Assembly (NCBI GenBank): GCA_034664085.1
Contig: JAXDII010000031.1
Span: forward strand, 1 to 23,341
Source: JACVRW01 sp034664085
GTDB lineage: Bacteria; Actinomycetota; Thermoleophilia; Solirubrobacterales; Thermoleophilaceae
Length of the DNA: 23,341 nucleotides
Direction: 5' to 3'
Shown here: piece by piece, positions 1-6,246 of the stretch
Layout: the number at the start of each line of letters is the position of its first letter
How positions within the stretch are numbered: position 1 is the first letter of the stretch
Notes under the pieces: model-generated
Seen by the model: the letters and a program-made list of their open reading frames with translations, nothing else
Told to the model about the DNA's origin: nothing
The model's database searches: none
Program-made: the position numbers and the translations under genes

Positions 1-182
1 GACAGGTACTCGTCGATGTGCTCGATCTGCTTGAGGACGAGCGCGGCGCCGCGCCTGCCCTCGTCGCGGAGCTGCTCGACGCGCCCCTGCGACGCGCGCA
101 CCAGCGCGAACTCCGCGGCGACGAAGACTCCGTTCAGGCCAACGAGGACGGCGACGCCGAACAGGAGCAGGAGCTGGGTCAT
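1..182 (-). CDS. CNNM/CorC (HlyC) family membrane protein, N-terminal fragment
   Basis: The reverse-strand frame opens with ATG at 182 and runs off the window edge, so only about 60 N-terminal residues are visible. They begin MTQLLLLFGVAVLVGLNGVF, then VAAEFALVRASQGRVEQL. That is the first membrane helix and cytoplasmic shoulder of the DUF21/CNNM domain, including the LNGxFVAAEFALV signature. Family members carry this transmembrane domain followed by paired CBS domains and a CorC/HlyC domain, and are linked to Mg2+/Co2+ efflux or homeostasis; the later domains lie outside the window. No good Shine-Dalgarno sequence precedes the ATG, and the start codon overlaps the TGA of a possible 26-codon upstream ORF. 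Family assignment is firm; transported ion unknown. Confidence 0.85.
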   Translation of the reverse strand, partial: MTQLLLLFGVAVLVGLNGVFVAAEFALVRASQGRVEQLRDEGRRGAALVLKQIEHIDEYL

Positions 183-259
183 CTCAGACCACGTGCCCGC
201 GAGGCGAGGACCGTGAGGTCCTTTGTCTGCCTACTTCGAGGAGGATCGTCGTCGCTCAT
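179..259 (-). CDS. possible upstream leader ORF, 26 aa
   Basis: An ATG at 259 opens a 26-codon frame on the minus strand beginning MSDDDPPRSR. Its TGA (181-179) overlaps the ATG of the CNNM gene (182-180) as ATGA, the arrangement expected for translational coupling. A -10-like TACACT ends at 274, so transcription would start only a few nucleotides before this ATG. The peptide is hydrophilic and resembles nothing I recognise. It could be a regulatory or coupling uORF, or a chance frame in the 5' leader. Confidence 0.3.
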   Translation of the reverse strand: MSDDDPPRSRQTKDLTVLASRARGLR

Positions 260-273
260 GCGGTGACGCGGCG

Positions 274-300
274 AGTGTAGCGGCTAGGCAAGCGCGTCAA
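274..300 (-). promoter_or_regulatory. possible promoter of CNNM gene and its leader ORF
   Basis: On the minus strand TTGACG (300-295) is followed by TACACT (279-274) with a 15-bp spacer. Both hexamers resemble the housekeeping sigma consensus, but the spacer is shorter than the usual 16-18 bp. The -35 hexamer lies inside the 3' end of the phhB-like gene. Confidence 0.35.
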
Positions 301-562
301 TGCGGCGCGCAAGCTCGAAATCGCCGTCGGTGAGCCCGCCTTCGCTGTGCGTGGTGATGGTCACCGTGACCGTCTTCCACGAGATCTCGAGATCCGGGTG
401 ATGGTTCATCTCCTCGGCCTCAGGGGTGAGCCGGTTCACGAACTCGACCGAGCCCTTGAAGTCGCCGTTGTCGAACTGCTTCACGATCGCGTCGCCCGAA
501 CGCTCCCAGCCCTCCAGGCCTGCGCGCCGCTCTTCGATCTCCTCGTCGTTAAGACGTGCCAT
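284..562 (-). CDS. phhB: 4a-hydroxytetrahydrobiopterin dehydratase (pterin carbinolamine dehydratase)
   Basis: The 92-residue product is a typical-length PCD/DCoH protein, which dehydrates 4a-hydroxy-tetrahydropterin so the pterin cofactor can be recycled. The active-site pattern is visible: EEMNHHP near residues 51-56 (H54, H55), an aromatic W62, then TTH ending at H72, and a downstream Asp. I chose the ATG at 562 (MARLNDEE). A GGAG lies 7 nt before it, whereas the in-frame ATG at 568 sits almost on top of that GGAG. No aromatic amino-acid hydroxylase is nearby, so the pterin partner is unknown. It is head-to-head with the BtuF-like gene, only about 11 bp apart. Confidence 0.9.
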   Translation of the reverse strand: MARLNDEEIEERRAGLEGWERSGDAIVKQFDNGDFKGSVEFVNRLTPEAEEMNHHPDLEISWKTVTVTITTHSEGGLTDGDFELARRIDALA

Positions 563-573
563 GCTCATTCTCC

Positions 574-1485
574 GTGCGTATCGCCTCGCTCGTCCCATCC
601 GCGACCGAGATGCTCTTCGCCCTCGGACTCGGCGACCGCGTAGCCGCGGTCACGCACGAGTGTGACTACCCGCCCGGCGCGGAACAACTCCCCCACCTCA
701 CGCGCAGCGTGATCCCGGAGGGCCTGCCGCCGGCGGAGGTCGACGCCGCGGTCCGCGAGCGCACCCGCCGCGGCGAGTCGCTCTACGAGCTCGACGAGGG
801 CACGCTCGAGGGGCTCGGGGTAGATCTGATCGTCGCGCAGGCGGTGTGCGACGTCTGTGCCGTCTCCTTCGACGACGTGCGCGCAGTGGCCCAGCGCCTG
901 CCCACCCAGCCGGCGGTGATCTCGCTCGACCCGACCACGCTCGGCGAGGTGCTCGCAGACGTTCCGCGCCTGGCTGGGGCGGCCGGCGTCGAGGAGGCCG
1001 GCGAGGAGCTCGCCGAGGACGCCGCAGCGCGCATCGACGCCGTCGAGCGCGCTGTCGAGGGCGCGCCGCGCCCGCGCGTGGCCGCGCTCGAGTGGCTCGA
1101 CCCGATCTACATCGGCGGCCACTGGGTCCCGCAGATGATCGAGCTGGCGGGCGGCGTGGACGTGCTCGGGCTGCCCGGTGAGAAGTCGCGCAGGGCGGAG
1201 TGGGGCGAGGTCGAGGCGCTCTCGCCCGACGTGATCGTGTCGATGCCGTGCGGCTACTACGCCGAGCAGGCGGCCGCCGAGACGGTGCGCTGGCGCAAGC
1301 GCCTGGGGCTGCTCGGCGCGCGCGTCTTCGCGGTGGATGCGGCCGCCTACTTCTCGCGCCCCGGACCGCGGCTGGTCGAGGGCGTCGAGCTGCTGGCCCA
1401 CCTGCTGCACCCGGACCTCGTGCCGGCGCCGCCCACGCGGCGCTCGATCGAGCTAAACCTGCAGAACCCGGCGCGCGTGAGCTAG
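574..1485 (+). CDS. BtuF-like (TroA-fold) cobalamin-type substrate-binding protein
   Basis: The 303-residue product starts (M)RIASLVPSATEM and ALGLGDRVAAVTHECDYP, the classic opening of BtuF/FepB-type cluster A-III binding proteins. Other marks are LIVAQAVCDVCAVS, WLDPIYIGGHWVPQMIELAGG and a C-terminal YFSRPGPRLVEGVELLA. No signal peptide or lipobox is present and no permease or ATPase is adjacent, so this is the orphan, apparently cytoplasmic type often labelled cobalamin-binding protein. I use GTG 574 because it gives the canonical N-terminus; GTG 556 is also in frame but would overlap phhB. There is no Shine-Dalgarno sequence. Its TAG shares a CTAG with the stop of the convergent rhomboid gene. 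Ligand is inferred. Confidence 0.82.
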   Translation: MRIASLVPSATEMLFALGLGDRVAAVTHECDYPPGAEQLPHLTRSVIPEGLPPAEVDAAVRERTRRGESLYELDEGTLEGLGVDLIVAQAVCDVCAVSFDDVRAVAQRLPTQPAVISLDPTTLGEVLADVPRLAGAAGVEEAGEELAEDAAARIDAVERAVEGAPRPRVAALEWLDPIYIGGHWVPQMIELAGGVDVLGLPGEKSRRAEWGEVEALSPDVIVSMPCGYYAEQAAAETVRWRKRLGLLGARVFAVDAAAYFSRPGPRLVEGVELLAHLLHPDLVPAPPTRRSIELNLQNPARVS

Positions 1486-2294
1486 CCGGCGACGGCGATC
1501 GACCCGGCCACGGCGGCCGCACCGATCCCGGCGCACAGCAGGTTGACCGCCATCGGCGGCACGCGCACGGCGTCCCGCAGGTCGAACAGCACCAGCGCCG
1601 CGAGCCCGCCGCCGATCAGGCCGCCGATGTGGCCGCCGATCGAGATGCTGGGCACGGTGAACGTGATCAGCAGGTTGAGCCCGATCCAGAGGCCGAGCCC
1701 GCTCTCCATCGGGTTGATGCCGCGGTTGCGCATCACCACGACGGCACCGGCCATCAGGCCGAAGATGCCGCCGGAGGCGCCCACCGTGAAGGCGTCGGGC
1801 TCCACCAGCAGGGCCCCGAACGAGCCGGCCAGCAGCGACACGAAGTAGATCAGCCCGAAGCGGACGTGCCCGATCGCCGGCTCGAGCATCGAGCCGAGGA
1901 TCCAGAGCGAGAACATGTTGAACAGCAGGTGGAAGAAGTTGGCGTGCAGGAAGCCCGCCGTGAGCAGGCGCCAGTACTCGCCGTCGGCGATGGCGAAGCG
2001 CGACAGCGCACCCTCCTCCAGCAGCCTGCTGCCGCCGAAGCCGCTGCCGGTGGCGCTGGCGCCGCCGGCGACCTGACCGATGAACGCGATCACGCAGATC
2101 GCGATCACCACGTAGGTGACGGTGGGCTCGTTGGCGGTCGAGCCGATCCCGCGCACCCGGGTGCGCTGGCCGGCGCACTCCGGGCAGCGCATCCCGACCG
2201 GCGTGGAGGTCATGCAGTCGGGACAGATCGGCCGCCCGCAGTTCGAGCAGTGCACGCCGGTCTCCCGGCTCGGGTGGCGGTAGCAGGCCTCCAC
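1482..2294 (-). CDS. rhomboid family intramembrane serine protease with N-terminal zinc-binding domain
   Basis: The 270-residue product begins with a Cys/His-rich domain of about 40 residues: CYRH, then pairs C16/C19, C24/C27 and C37/C40, a B-box or zinc-ribbon-like fold. Hydrophobic helices follow from about residue 57. The rhomboid signatures are present: HANFFHLLFN (117-126), the nucleophile motif GASGGIFGL with Ser174, and the helix-6 histidine in GGHIGG (His222), forming the Ser-His dyad. The enzyme should cleave transmembrane substrates within the inner membrane; its targets are unknown. The start is GTG 2294, with no Shine-Dalgarno sequence but a TAGGTT hexamer 8 nt upstream. It converges on the BtuF-like gene, overlapping by 4 nt. 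Confidence 0.92.
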   Translation of the reverse strand: MEACYRHPSRETGVHCSNCGRPICPDCMTSTPVGMRCPECAGQRTRVRGIGSTANEPTVTYVVIAICVIAFIGQVAGGASATGSGFGGSRLLEEGALSRFAIADGEYWRLLTAGFLHANFFHLLFNMFSLWILGSMLEPAIGHVRFGLIYFVSLLAGSFGALLVEPDAFTVGASGGIFGLMAGAVVVMRNRGINPMESGLGLWIGLNLLITFTVPSISIGGHIGGLIGGGLAALVLFDLRDAVRVPPMAVNLLCAGIGAAAVAGSIAVAG

Positions 2295-2302
2295 GCCCGG
2301 GA

Positions 2303-2308
2303 AACCTA
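2303..2308 (-). promoter_or_regulatory. -10-like hexamer for the rhomboid gene
   Basis: TAGGTT reads on the minus strand 8 nt before the GTG at 2294, which itself has no Shine-Dalgarno sequence. No clear -35 is visible. If it is used, the mRNA would be essentially leaderless. This is one of seven similar cases in the window. Confidence 0.35.
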
Positions 2309-2406
2309 GCTGGAGCGGCAGCTACAGCTTCACCGTGAGGATCGATCGCTCGGGCGCGACGGTGCCGCGCAGGGACAAGCGGATCTTGCGTCGAAGAAAG
2401 GCGCCG

Positions 2407-2838
2407 ATGGAAGACGTCCGCTCTCCCGCCCAGGTGTTCGCGCTCGTGATCGGGGGCACCCTGACGCTAGCCGGCATCCTGGGCTTCTTCTACAGCGCCA
2501 GCTTCGGCACGGGCGACGACACGGCGCGCGAAGCCGTCCTCGGCATCCTCGACGTGAACGGATGGCACAACCTGGTGCACATCGCCACCGGCGGCATCGG
2601 GCTCGTGCTCGCGGGCTCGTACGGAGGCGCCCGCGCCTACGCGCTCGGACTCGGGGCGATCTACCTGGTGGTCGCCCTGCTGGGCTTCCTGGCCGGCGAC
2701 GGCGAGGAGCTCTTCAACCTGATCCCGGTCAACACCGAGGACAACTTCCTGCACGTCCTGATCGGAATCGCCGGGCTGATCGCCGGCCTCGGCACGCCCG
2801 CGACGACGGCGCCGAGCACGCAGAGCCAGACGGCTTAG
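2407..2838 (+). CDS. DUF4383 family four-helix membrane protein
   Basis: The 143-residue product has four hydrophobic segments and the repeated pattern of the DUF4383 family: NGWHNLVHIATGGIGLVLAG, then NTEDNFLHVLIGIAGLIAGL, each with an N...H..H motif at the edge of a membrane helix. Family function is unknown. I start at ATG 2407 (MEDVRSPAQV), which has GAAAGG (2396-2401) 5 nt upstream. An in-frame GTG at 2335 would add a basic 24-residue leader without a good ribosome-binding site. Its stop forms a TTAG shared with the convergent partner gene of the ECF sigma factor. Confidence 0.8.
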   Translation: MEDVRSPAQVFALVIGGTLTLAGILGFFYSASFGTGDDTAREAVLGILDVNGWHNLVHIATGGIGLVLAGSYGGARAYALGLGAIYLVVALLGFLAGDGEELFNLIPVNTEDNFLHVLIGIAGLIAGLGTPATTAPSTQSQTA

Positions 2839-3170
2839 CCGCGCAGCCGCTTCTCGAGGTCGTCGGCCACGTCGCGCAGGCTGCGCTCCAGCGCGCGCAC
2901 GCCCGTGACCTGGCGCTTCTTGTGCTGCTGGCGCGCGCGCACGAGCACCAGGCCGCCGGCCGCCAGCCCGCCGACCAGCACCGCCGCGGCGGGACGCGCC
3001 CAGTTGCGCGGGTCGCTCATGGCCGACAGCTCCCACTCGGCCAGCTCGTCGGCGGCCGCATCGGCCATCTCCGACAGGCCGCGCTCGAGCTGGTCGCTGA
3101 GCGCCTCGGGCGGCTCCACCGGCGCGAACGCCATGCGCAGCAGCCGCTCGACCCGCTCGGCGTCACTCAT
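2835..3170 (-). CDS. single-span membrane protein coupled to an ECF sigma factor (candidate anti-sigma)
   Basis: This 111-residue product has an acidic, helical N-terminal half (MSDAERVERLLRMAF...), one predicted membrane helix at about residues 58-78 (ARPAAAVLVGGLAAGGLVLV) and a basic, helical C-terminal tail. It starts at ATG 3170, overlapping the sigma-factor stop as ATGA, so the two are translationally coupled. Position and topology fit an anti-sigma or co-regulator. The zinc anti-sigma motif HxxxCxxC is absent and I do not recognise a named domain, so the regulatory role is inferred from context only. Confidence 0.65.
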   Translation of the reverse strand: MSDAERVERLLRMAFAPVEPPEALSDQLERGLSEMADAAADELAEWELSAMSDPRNWARPAAAVLVGGLAAGGLVLVRARQQHKKRQVTGVRALERSLRDVADDLEKRLRG

Positions 3171-3724
3171 TGCTCGACCCCGGCTTCATCGCCCGCGGCT
3201 TCCTCTTCGAGGTCCTGTTCAAGCTGCTTGATGGCACGGTGTATCAACACCTTGGTCGCGCCTTCGGAGCGCCCGAGGGCGCGCGCGATCTCGCGGTTGT
3301 CCATGTCGAGCGCGAAGCGCATGATCAGCGCCTCGCGGCGATCGTCCGGGAGCCGTGAGACCCCGCGGAGCACCTCCTTGACCTCCTCGCGGCCCTCGAC
3401 CATCTCCTCCGTCCCGTGCGGAGCGGAGATCACCGCGGCGTCGTCCAGCTGCGTGACGGGCCGGCGGGAGCGGTCGCGGTAGTAGTTGGCGGCGAGGTTG
3501 TGGGCGATGCGGATCAGCCACGGTCGCAGCGGCCGGCCGTCCGACTCGCGCTGCGCCCGGTCGAAGTGGCGGTAGGCCTGCACGAAGGTCTGCTCGGTCA
3601 GGTCCTCGGCGTCGTGGTGATTGCCGATCCGGTAGTAGGCGTACGAGTAGACGTCCCGCAGATGAGCCCGGTAGAGCTCGGTGAAGTCGCGGTCTAGCCG
3701 CTGCTTGTCGGCGACGTCTTCCAC
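3167..3724 (-). CDS. RNA polymerase ECF (sigma-70 family) sigma factor
   Basis: The 185-residue product has the two-domain ECF layout. Sigma region 2 spans about residues 14-86, with YRAHLRDVYSYAYYRIGN, the DAEDLTEQTF core-binding helix and RPWLIRIAHNLAANYYRDRSRR. Region 4 spans about 115-172, with LPDDRREALIMRFALDMDNR and a helix-turn-helix REIARALGRSEGATKVLIHR. It should direct RNA polymerase to a stress or envelope regulon that cannot be named from sequence. The GTG at 3724 lacks a Shine-Dalgarno sequence and may be leaderless. The next gene overlaps by 4 nt and encodes a membrane partner. Confidence 0.92.
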   Translation of the reverse strand: MEDVADKQRLDRDFTELYRAHLRDVYSYAYYRIGNHHDAEDLTEQTFVQAYRHFDRAQRESDGRPLRPWLIRIAHNLAANYYRDRSRRPVTQLDDAAVISAPHGTEEMVEGREEVKEVLRGVSRLPDDRREALIMRFALDMDNREIARALGRSEGATKVLIHRAIKQLEQDLEEEAAGDEAGVEQ

Positions 3725-3733
3725 CCATGGAGC

Positions 3734-3764
3734 AGCCTAGTCGGCGCAGCCCACGGGGCGTCAA
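3734..3764 (-). promoter_or_regulatory. possible promoter of the ECF sigma gene
   Basis: TTGACG (3764-3759) and TAGGCT (3739-3734) lie on the minus strand with a 19-bp spacer, longer than ideal. The -10-like hexamer ends 9 nt before the GTG at 3724, implying a very short or absent 5' leader. The -35 overlaps the 3' end of the upstream plsC-gpsA gene. Confidence 0.35.
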
Positions 3765-5449
3765 GCCGCGCGGGTTGTCCGCTCCGGGTTCGTGGTGCGC
3801 ACGCTCTCGAGCCACTGCTCGGCCGAGGCCTCGCCGTCCAGCACGCGCCGCAGCCCGGTCGTGACGGGAGCGTCGATGCCCTCGCGCGCGAACGCCTCGG
3901 TCAGGAGCGGCACGGTGGCCAGCGACTCGGCCGTCTGCTGCACCACGGCCTCCACCTGGCCGACCGTCATCCCGGCGCCCACGAGCTCCCCCGCGCGGCG
4001 GTTGCGGCTGCCCTCGGCGAGCGCCGTGGCGACCAGGTCGCCCGCCCCCGCCAGGCCGGCGAAGGTCTCGCTGCGGCCGCCGCTCGCGACGGCAAGGTCG
4101 TGAACCTCGGAGAAGATCCGTCCCGCCGCAGCCCCGGCGAGGTTGGCGCCGCGCACCCCGGCGGCCGCCGAGCCGAGCGCCGCCGCGTTCTTCGCGCATG
4201 CGGCCAGCTCGGCGCCGGTCACGTCGTCGGTCACCGCCACGGTCAGTCCGCCGGCGTCGAGCACCTCGCGCAGCTGGCGGCGCAGGTCGGGGTTGCGCGT
4301 GGCCAGGACGACCGCGGCGCCGACCTCGATCGCCTCGCGCGCGTGGGCGGGACCGCCCAGGCTGGCAACGGCGCGCGCCGGCACGCGCTCGGACACGTAC
4401 GCGCTGGGCGTGGTGCCGAGCGGCGGCACGAGGCCCTTCGACGCCACCAGCACCGCGCTGCGGTCGCTCATGCGGGCGCCGATCTCGCCAACCGCAGCCG
4501 GCAGGCTGCTGCACGGAACGGCCATAACGACCAGGTCCACGCCGGCGAACTCGATCTCGCTCACGGTCTTGGGCTCGACCGCCTTGTCGAGCGCGACGCC
4601 CGGCAGGTAGACGACGTTCTCGCGGTCCGCCCGCAGGCGCTCGGCCTGCGCCGCCGTGCGGCAGCCGAGCTGCACCTCGAGCCCGGCGCGGGCCAGGACC
4701 GAGGAGATCGCCGTGCCCATGGAGCCGGCGCCGACGACCGCCGCGGTGCGCAGCGGCGGCAGCCCGCCGAGCCATTCCCATTGGAGGCCGACGCAGGGCC
4801 AGATGCGCTCGGTCACCTCGCCCGCGAGGAACGGCGAGGGGTCCTCCACGCGCGGGTAGGTGAGCGCGGGGCCGAAGCGCACGTGCACCCGGACCGGCCT
4901 GATCTTCCAGCCGGCACGCACCCGCTCGCTGCCGGTGATGGCGATCGGCACGACCGGCGCGCCGCTCTGGAGCACCAGCCGGCCGACACCGCGCTTGGGC
5001 TTGGCGAGCGAGCCCGCTCGGATGCGGGTGCCCTCGGGGAAGATCACGACGGCCTGGCCGCGTGCGAGCAGCGCCAGCGCGGTCTCGACGGATTGCTCGT
5101 CGGACTTCCCGCGCTGGATCGGGAAGGCGCCCATGCAGTTGAGGAACCAGCCGACCAGCGGGTTGCGGAACAGCTCCTGCTTGGCGACGAAGTAGATCGG
5201 CCGGCCGATGCAGCAGCCGATCGCGAACGGGTCGAGGAAGCTGCGGTGGTTGGCCGCGAGGATCACGCCGCCGGAGGGAACGTGCTCGCGCCCGAGCCGG
5301 CGCAGCCTGAAGAAGGTGAGGATGCCCAGCTTGACCAGCACGCGGATTGGCCAGTAGACGAACGAGTTGACGCCCCTGCGGCGGGTGCGCTCGTGGTAGA
5401 GGGCGAGCGGGCGCGGACGCAGGAAACCCTTCTGTCCCTCCTCCGGCAT
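3761..5449 (-). CDS. fused 1-acylglycerol-3-phosphate acyltransferase / glycerol-3-phosphate dehydrogenase (PlsC-GpsA)
   Basis: One uninterrupted 562-residue frame joins two enzymes of glycerophospholipid synthesis. Residues about 30-215 are a PlsC acyltransferase: NHRSFLD (His68, Asp73, the HX4D catalytic pair) and the FPEGTR motif at 137-142. Residues about 234-550 are NAD(P)+-dependent glycerol-3-phosphate dehydrogenase: nucleotide-binding GAGSMGTA (240-247), SLGGPAHA, the catalytic-region Lys in CAKN (Lys420), GLAGAGDL (465-472) and SRNRR (481-485). GpsA makes sn-glycerol-3-phosphate from DHAP; PlsC adds the second acyl chain to lysophosphatidate. The two reactions flank the first acylation, and no PlsB/PlsY domain is present here. 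The join is short, near residues 216-234, with no stop or frameshift. I recall similar fusions in Thermoleophilia. Confidence 0.93.
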   Translation of the reverse strand: MPEEGQKGFLRPRPLALYHERTRRRGVNSFVYWPIRVLVKLGILTFFRLRRLGREHVPSGGVILAANHRSFLDPFAIGCCIGRPIYFVAKQELFRNPLVGWFLNCMGAFPIQRGKSDEQSVETALALLARGQAVVIFPEGTRIRAGSLAKPKRGVGRLVLQSGAPVVPIAITGSERVRAGWKIRPVRVHVRFGPALTYPRVEDPSPFLAGEVTERIWPCVGLQWEWLGGLPPLRTAAVVGAGSMGTAISSVLARAGLEVQLGCRTAAQAERLRADRENVVYLPGVALDKAVEPKTVSEIEFAGVDLVVMAVPCSSLPAAVGEIGARMSDRSAVLVASKGLVPPLGTTPSAYVSERVPARAVASLGGPAHAREAIEVGAAVVLATRNPDLRRQLREVLDAGGLTVAVTDDVTGAELAACAKNAAALGSAAAGVRGANLAGAAAGRIFSEVHDLAVASGGRSETFAGLAGAGDLVATALAEGSRNRRAGELVGAGMTVGQVEAVVQQTAESLATVPLLTEAFAREGIDAPVTTGLRRVLDGEASAEQWLESVRTTNPERTTRAA

Positions 5450-5481
5450 CGACTTCAGCTACCCGGTTCGGCGCGTCGCGT

Positions 5482-5487
5482 TACGCT
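5482..5487 (+). promoter_or_regulatory. -10-like hexamer for the 176-aa membrane protein gene
   Basis: TACGCT ends 9 nt before the ATG at 5497. No -35 match or Shine-Dalgarno sequence is evident. It fits the short-spaced TANNNT pattern seen at six other genes here. Confidence 0.3.
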
Positions 5488-5496
5488 GCTGGGGTC

Positions 5497-6027
5497 ATGG
5501 AGCTGCGGCGAATTCCAAGCGGGGCGCTGGCGGGCGCCGTGGCGGCAGCGGTCTGGGCGGCGCAGCAGCCGCTCGACAAGCGCGTCTTCGGCTCGAACTA
5601 CGACGACGTCGAGCTGCTCGGCAAGCTCGTCACCCGCGACTCGGGCTGGCCCGCCGCCGGCCTCGCGCTCCACATGGCCAACGGCGCCGCCTTCGGCGCG
5701 GCCTACGCGCTCGTGAGGCCGCTGATCCCCGGCCCGCCACAGGCGGCCGGCGTGGCCGCCGGGCTGGCCGAGCACCTCGCCCTGTGGCCGCTCGGACGGC
5801 TGGTCGATCGCCACCATCCCGCGCGCTCCGAGCTGGAGCCGCTGGGCGGCAACCGGCGCGCTTTCGCGCAGGCCACCTGGCGGCACCTGCTGTTCGGACT
5901 GCTGCTCGGAGAACTCGAGCGGCGCCTCAACCCCGAGGGCCAGTTCGAGCCGCTCGAGCAGGTCCCCGTGTCGTCCAACGGCCACGGCAACATCGAGCAC
6001 GCCGCGGCCGGCGCGACCGGCGCCTGA
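5497..6027 (+). CDS. hypothetical membrane-associated protein, 176 aa
   Basis: I do not recognise this family with confidence. The product has moderately hydrophobic Ala/Gly/Leu-rich segments at about residues 8-22, 52-72, 82-100 and 128-140, separated by charged loops such as LDKRVFGSNYDDVELLGKL and RLVDRHHPARSELEPLGGN. The C-terminal 35 residues are hydrophilic. The layout resembles small DUF1440/YagU-like multi-span proteins, but that is only a resemblance. The coding frame has the strong GC bias at third positions typical of its neighbours. It is divergent from plsC-gpsA with 47 bp between starts, and is followed by a hairpin repeat and tRNA-Thr. Confidence 0.7.
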   Translation: MELRRIPSGALAGAVAAAVWAAQQPLDKRVFGSNYDDVELLGKLVTRDSGWPAAGLALHMANGAAFGAAYALVRPLIPGPPQAAGVAAGLAEHLALWPLGRLVDRHHPARSELEPLGGNRRAFAQATWRHLLFGLLLGELERRLNPEGQFEPLEQVPVSSNGHGNIEHAAAGATGA

Positions 6028-6076
6028 GCCAAGCCCGCGCGGTTTCGTGCCCGCCTAGCGTGGCCCGGCGGCGGTG

Positions 6077-6115
6077 GCCAGGAACCAGCGGGGGCCTGGG
6101 GGCGGGGCCCCCAGA
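6077..6115 (+). repeat. dispersed hairpin element, copy A
   Basis: A conserved 5' box GCCAGGAACCAGCGGGGG is followed by an 8-bp stem with a GGG loop (CTGGGGGC at 6096-6103 against GCCCCCAG at 6107-6114). A closely similar copy lies at 15851-15890 on the minus strand. This copy starts about 50 nt 3' of the stop at 6027, in the same orientation as that gene, and ends just before tRNA-Thr. It may act as a 3'-end hairpin or be a REP-like repeat. Confidence 0.7.
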
Positions 6116-6119
6116 GGCT

Positions 6120-6125
6120 TACACT
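6120..6125 (+). promoter_or_regulatory. -10-like hexamer for tRNA-Thr
   Basis: TACACT lies 9 nt before the mature tRNA 5' end, at a distance suited to a short 5' leader. The position of the -35 falls inside the hairpin repeat and does not match the consensus. Confidence 0.4.
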
Positions 6126-6134
6126 CGCTGCCAC

Positions 6135-6207
6135 GCCGGAGTAGCTCAGTTGGCAGAGCAGCGCTCTTGTAAAGCGCAGGTCGTCGGTTCGAATCCGACC
6201 TCCGGCT
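6135..6207 (+). tRNA. tRNA-Thr (anticodon TGT)
   Basis: The 73-nt cloverleaf folds without mismatch: acceptor GCCGGAG/CTCCGGC, D arm GCTC/GAGC, anticodon stem GCGCT/AGCGC around loop CTTGTAA with anticodon TGT, variable loop AGGTC, and T arm GTCGG/CCGAC around TTCGAAT. It decodes ACA and, by wobble, other threonine codons. The discriminator is T at 6207 and the 3' CCA is not encoded. No integrase and no duplicated tRNA 3' end are seen nearby, so there is no evidence that it serves as an attachment site. Confidence 0.97.
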
Positions 6208-6208
6208 C

Positions 6209-6246
6209 ATCCGCCCGCCCGACCGTGATCCGCCCGCCCGACCGTG
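6209..6246 (+). repeat. 19-bp perfect tandem duplication after tRNA-Thr
   Basis: The unit ATCCGCCCGCCCGACCGTG occurs at 6209-6227 and again, identical, at 6228-6246. The second copy supplies the left arm of the hairpin at 6232-6259. The first copy could pair with the same right arm, giving two alternative structures. Confidence 0.9.

Noticed and set aside
562..574. Cobalamin riboswitch upstream of the BtuF-like gene
   Set aside because: Only about 11 bp separate it from the divergent gene, and no B12-box-like sequence is present.
4100..5716. 538-codon plus-strand open frame opposite plsC-gpsA
   Set aside because: It is an antisense shadow of a clear enzyme gene; composition is low-complexity Arg/Ala/His/Gly with no recognisable domain. 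GC-rich genes commonly leave such frames open.
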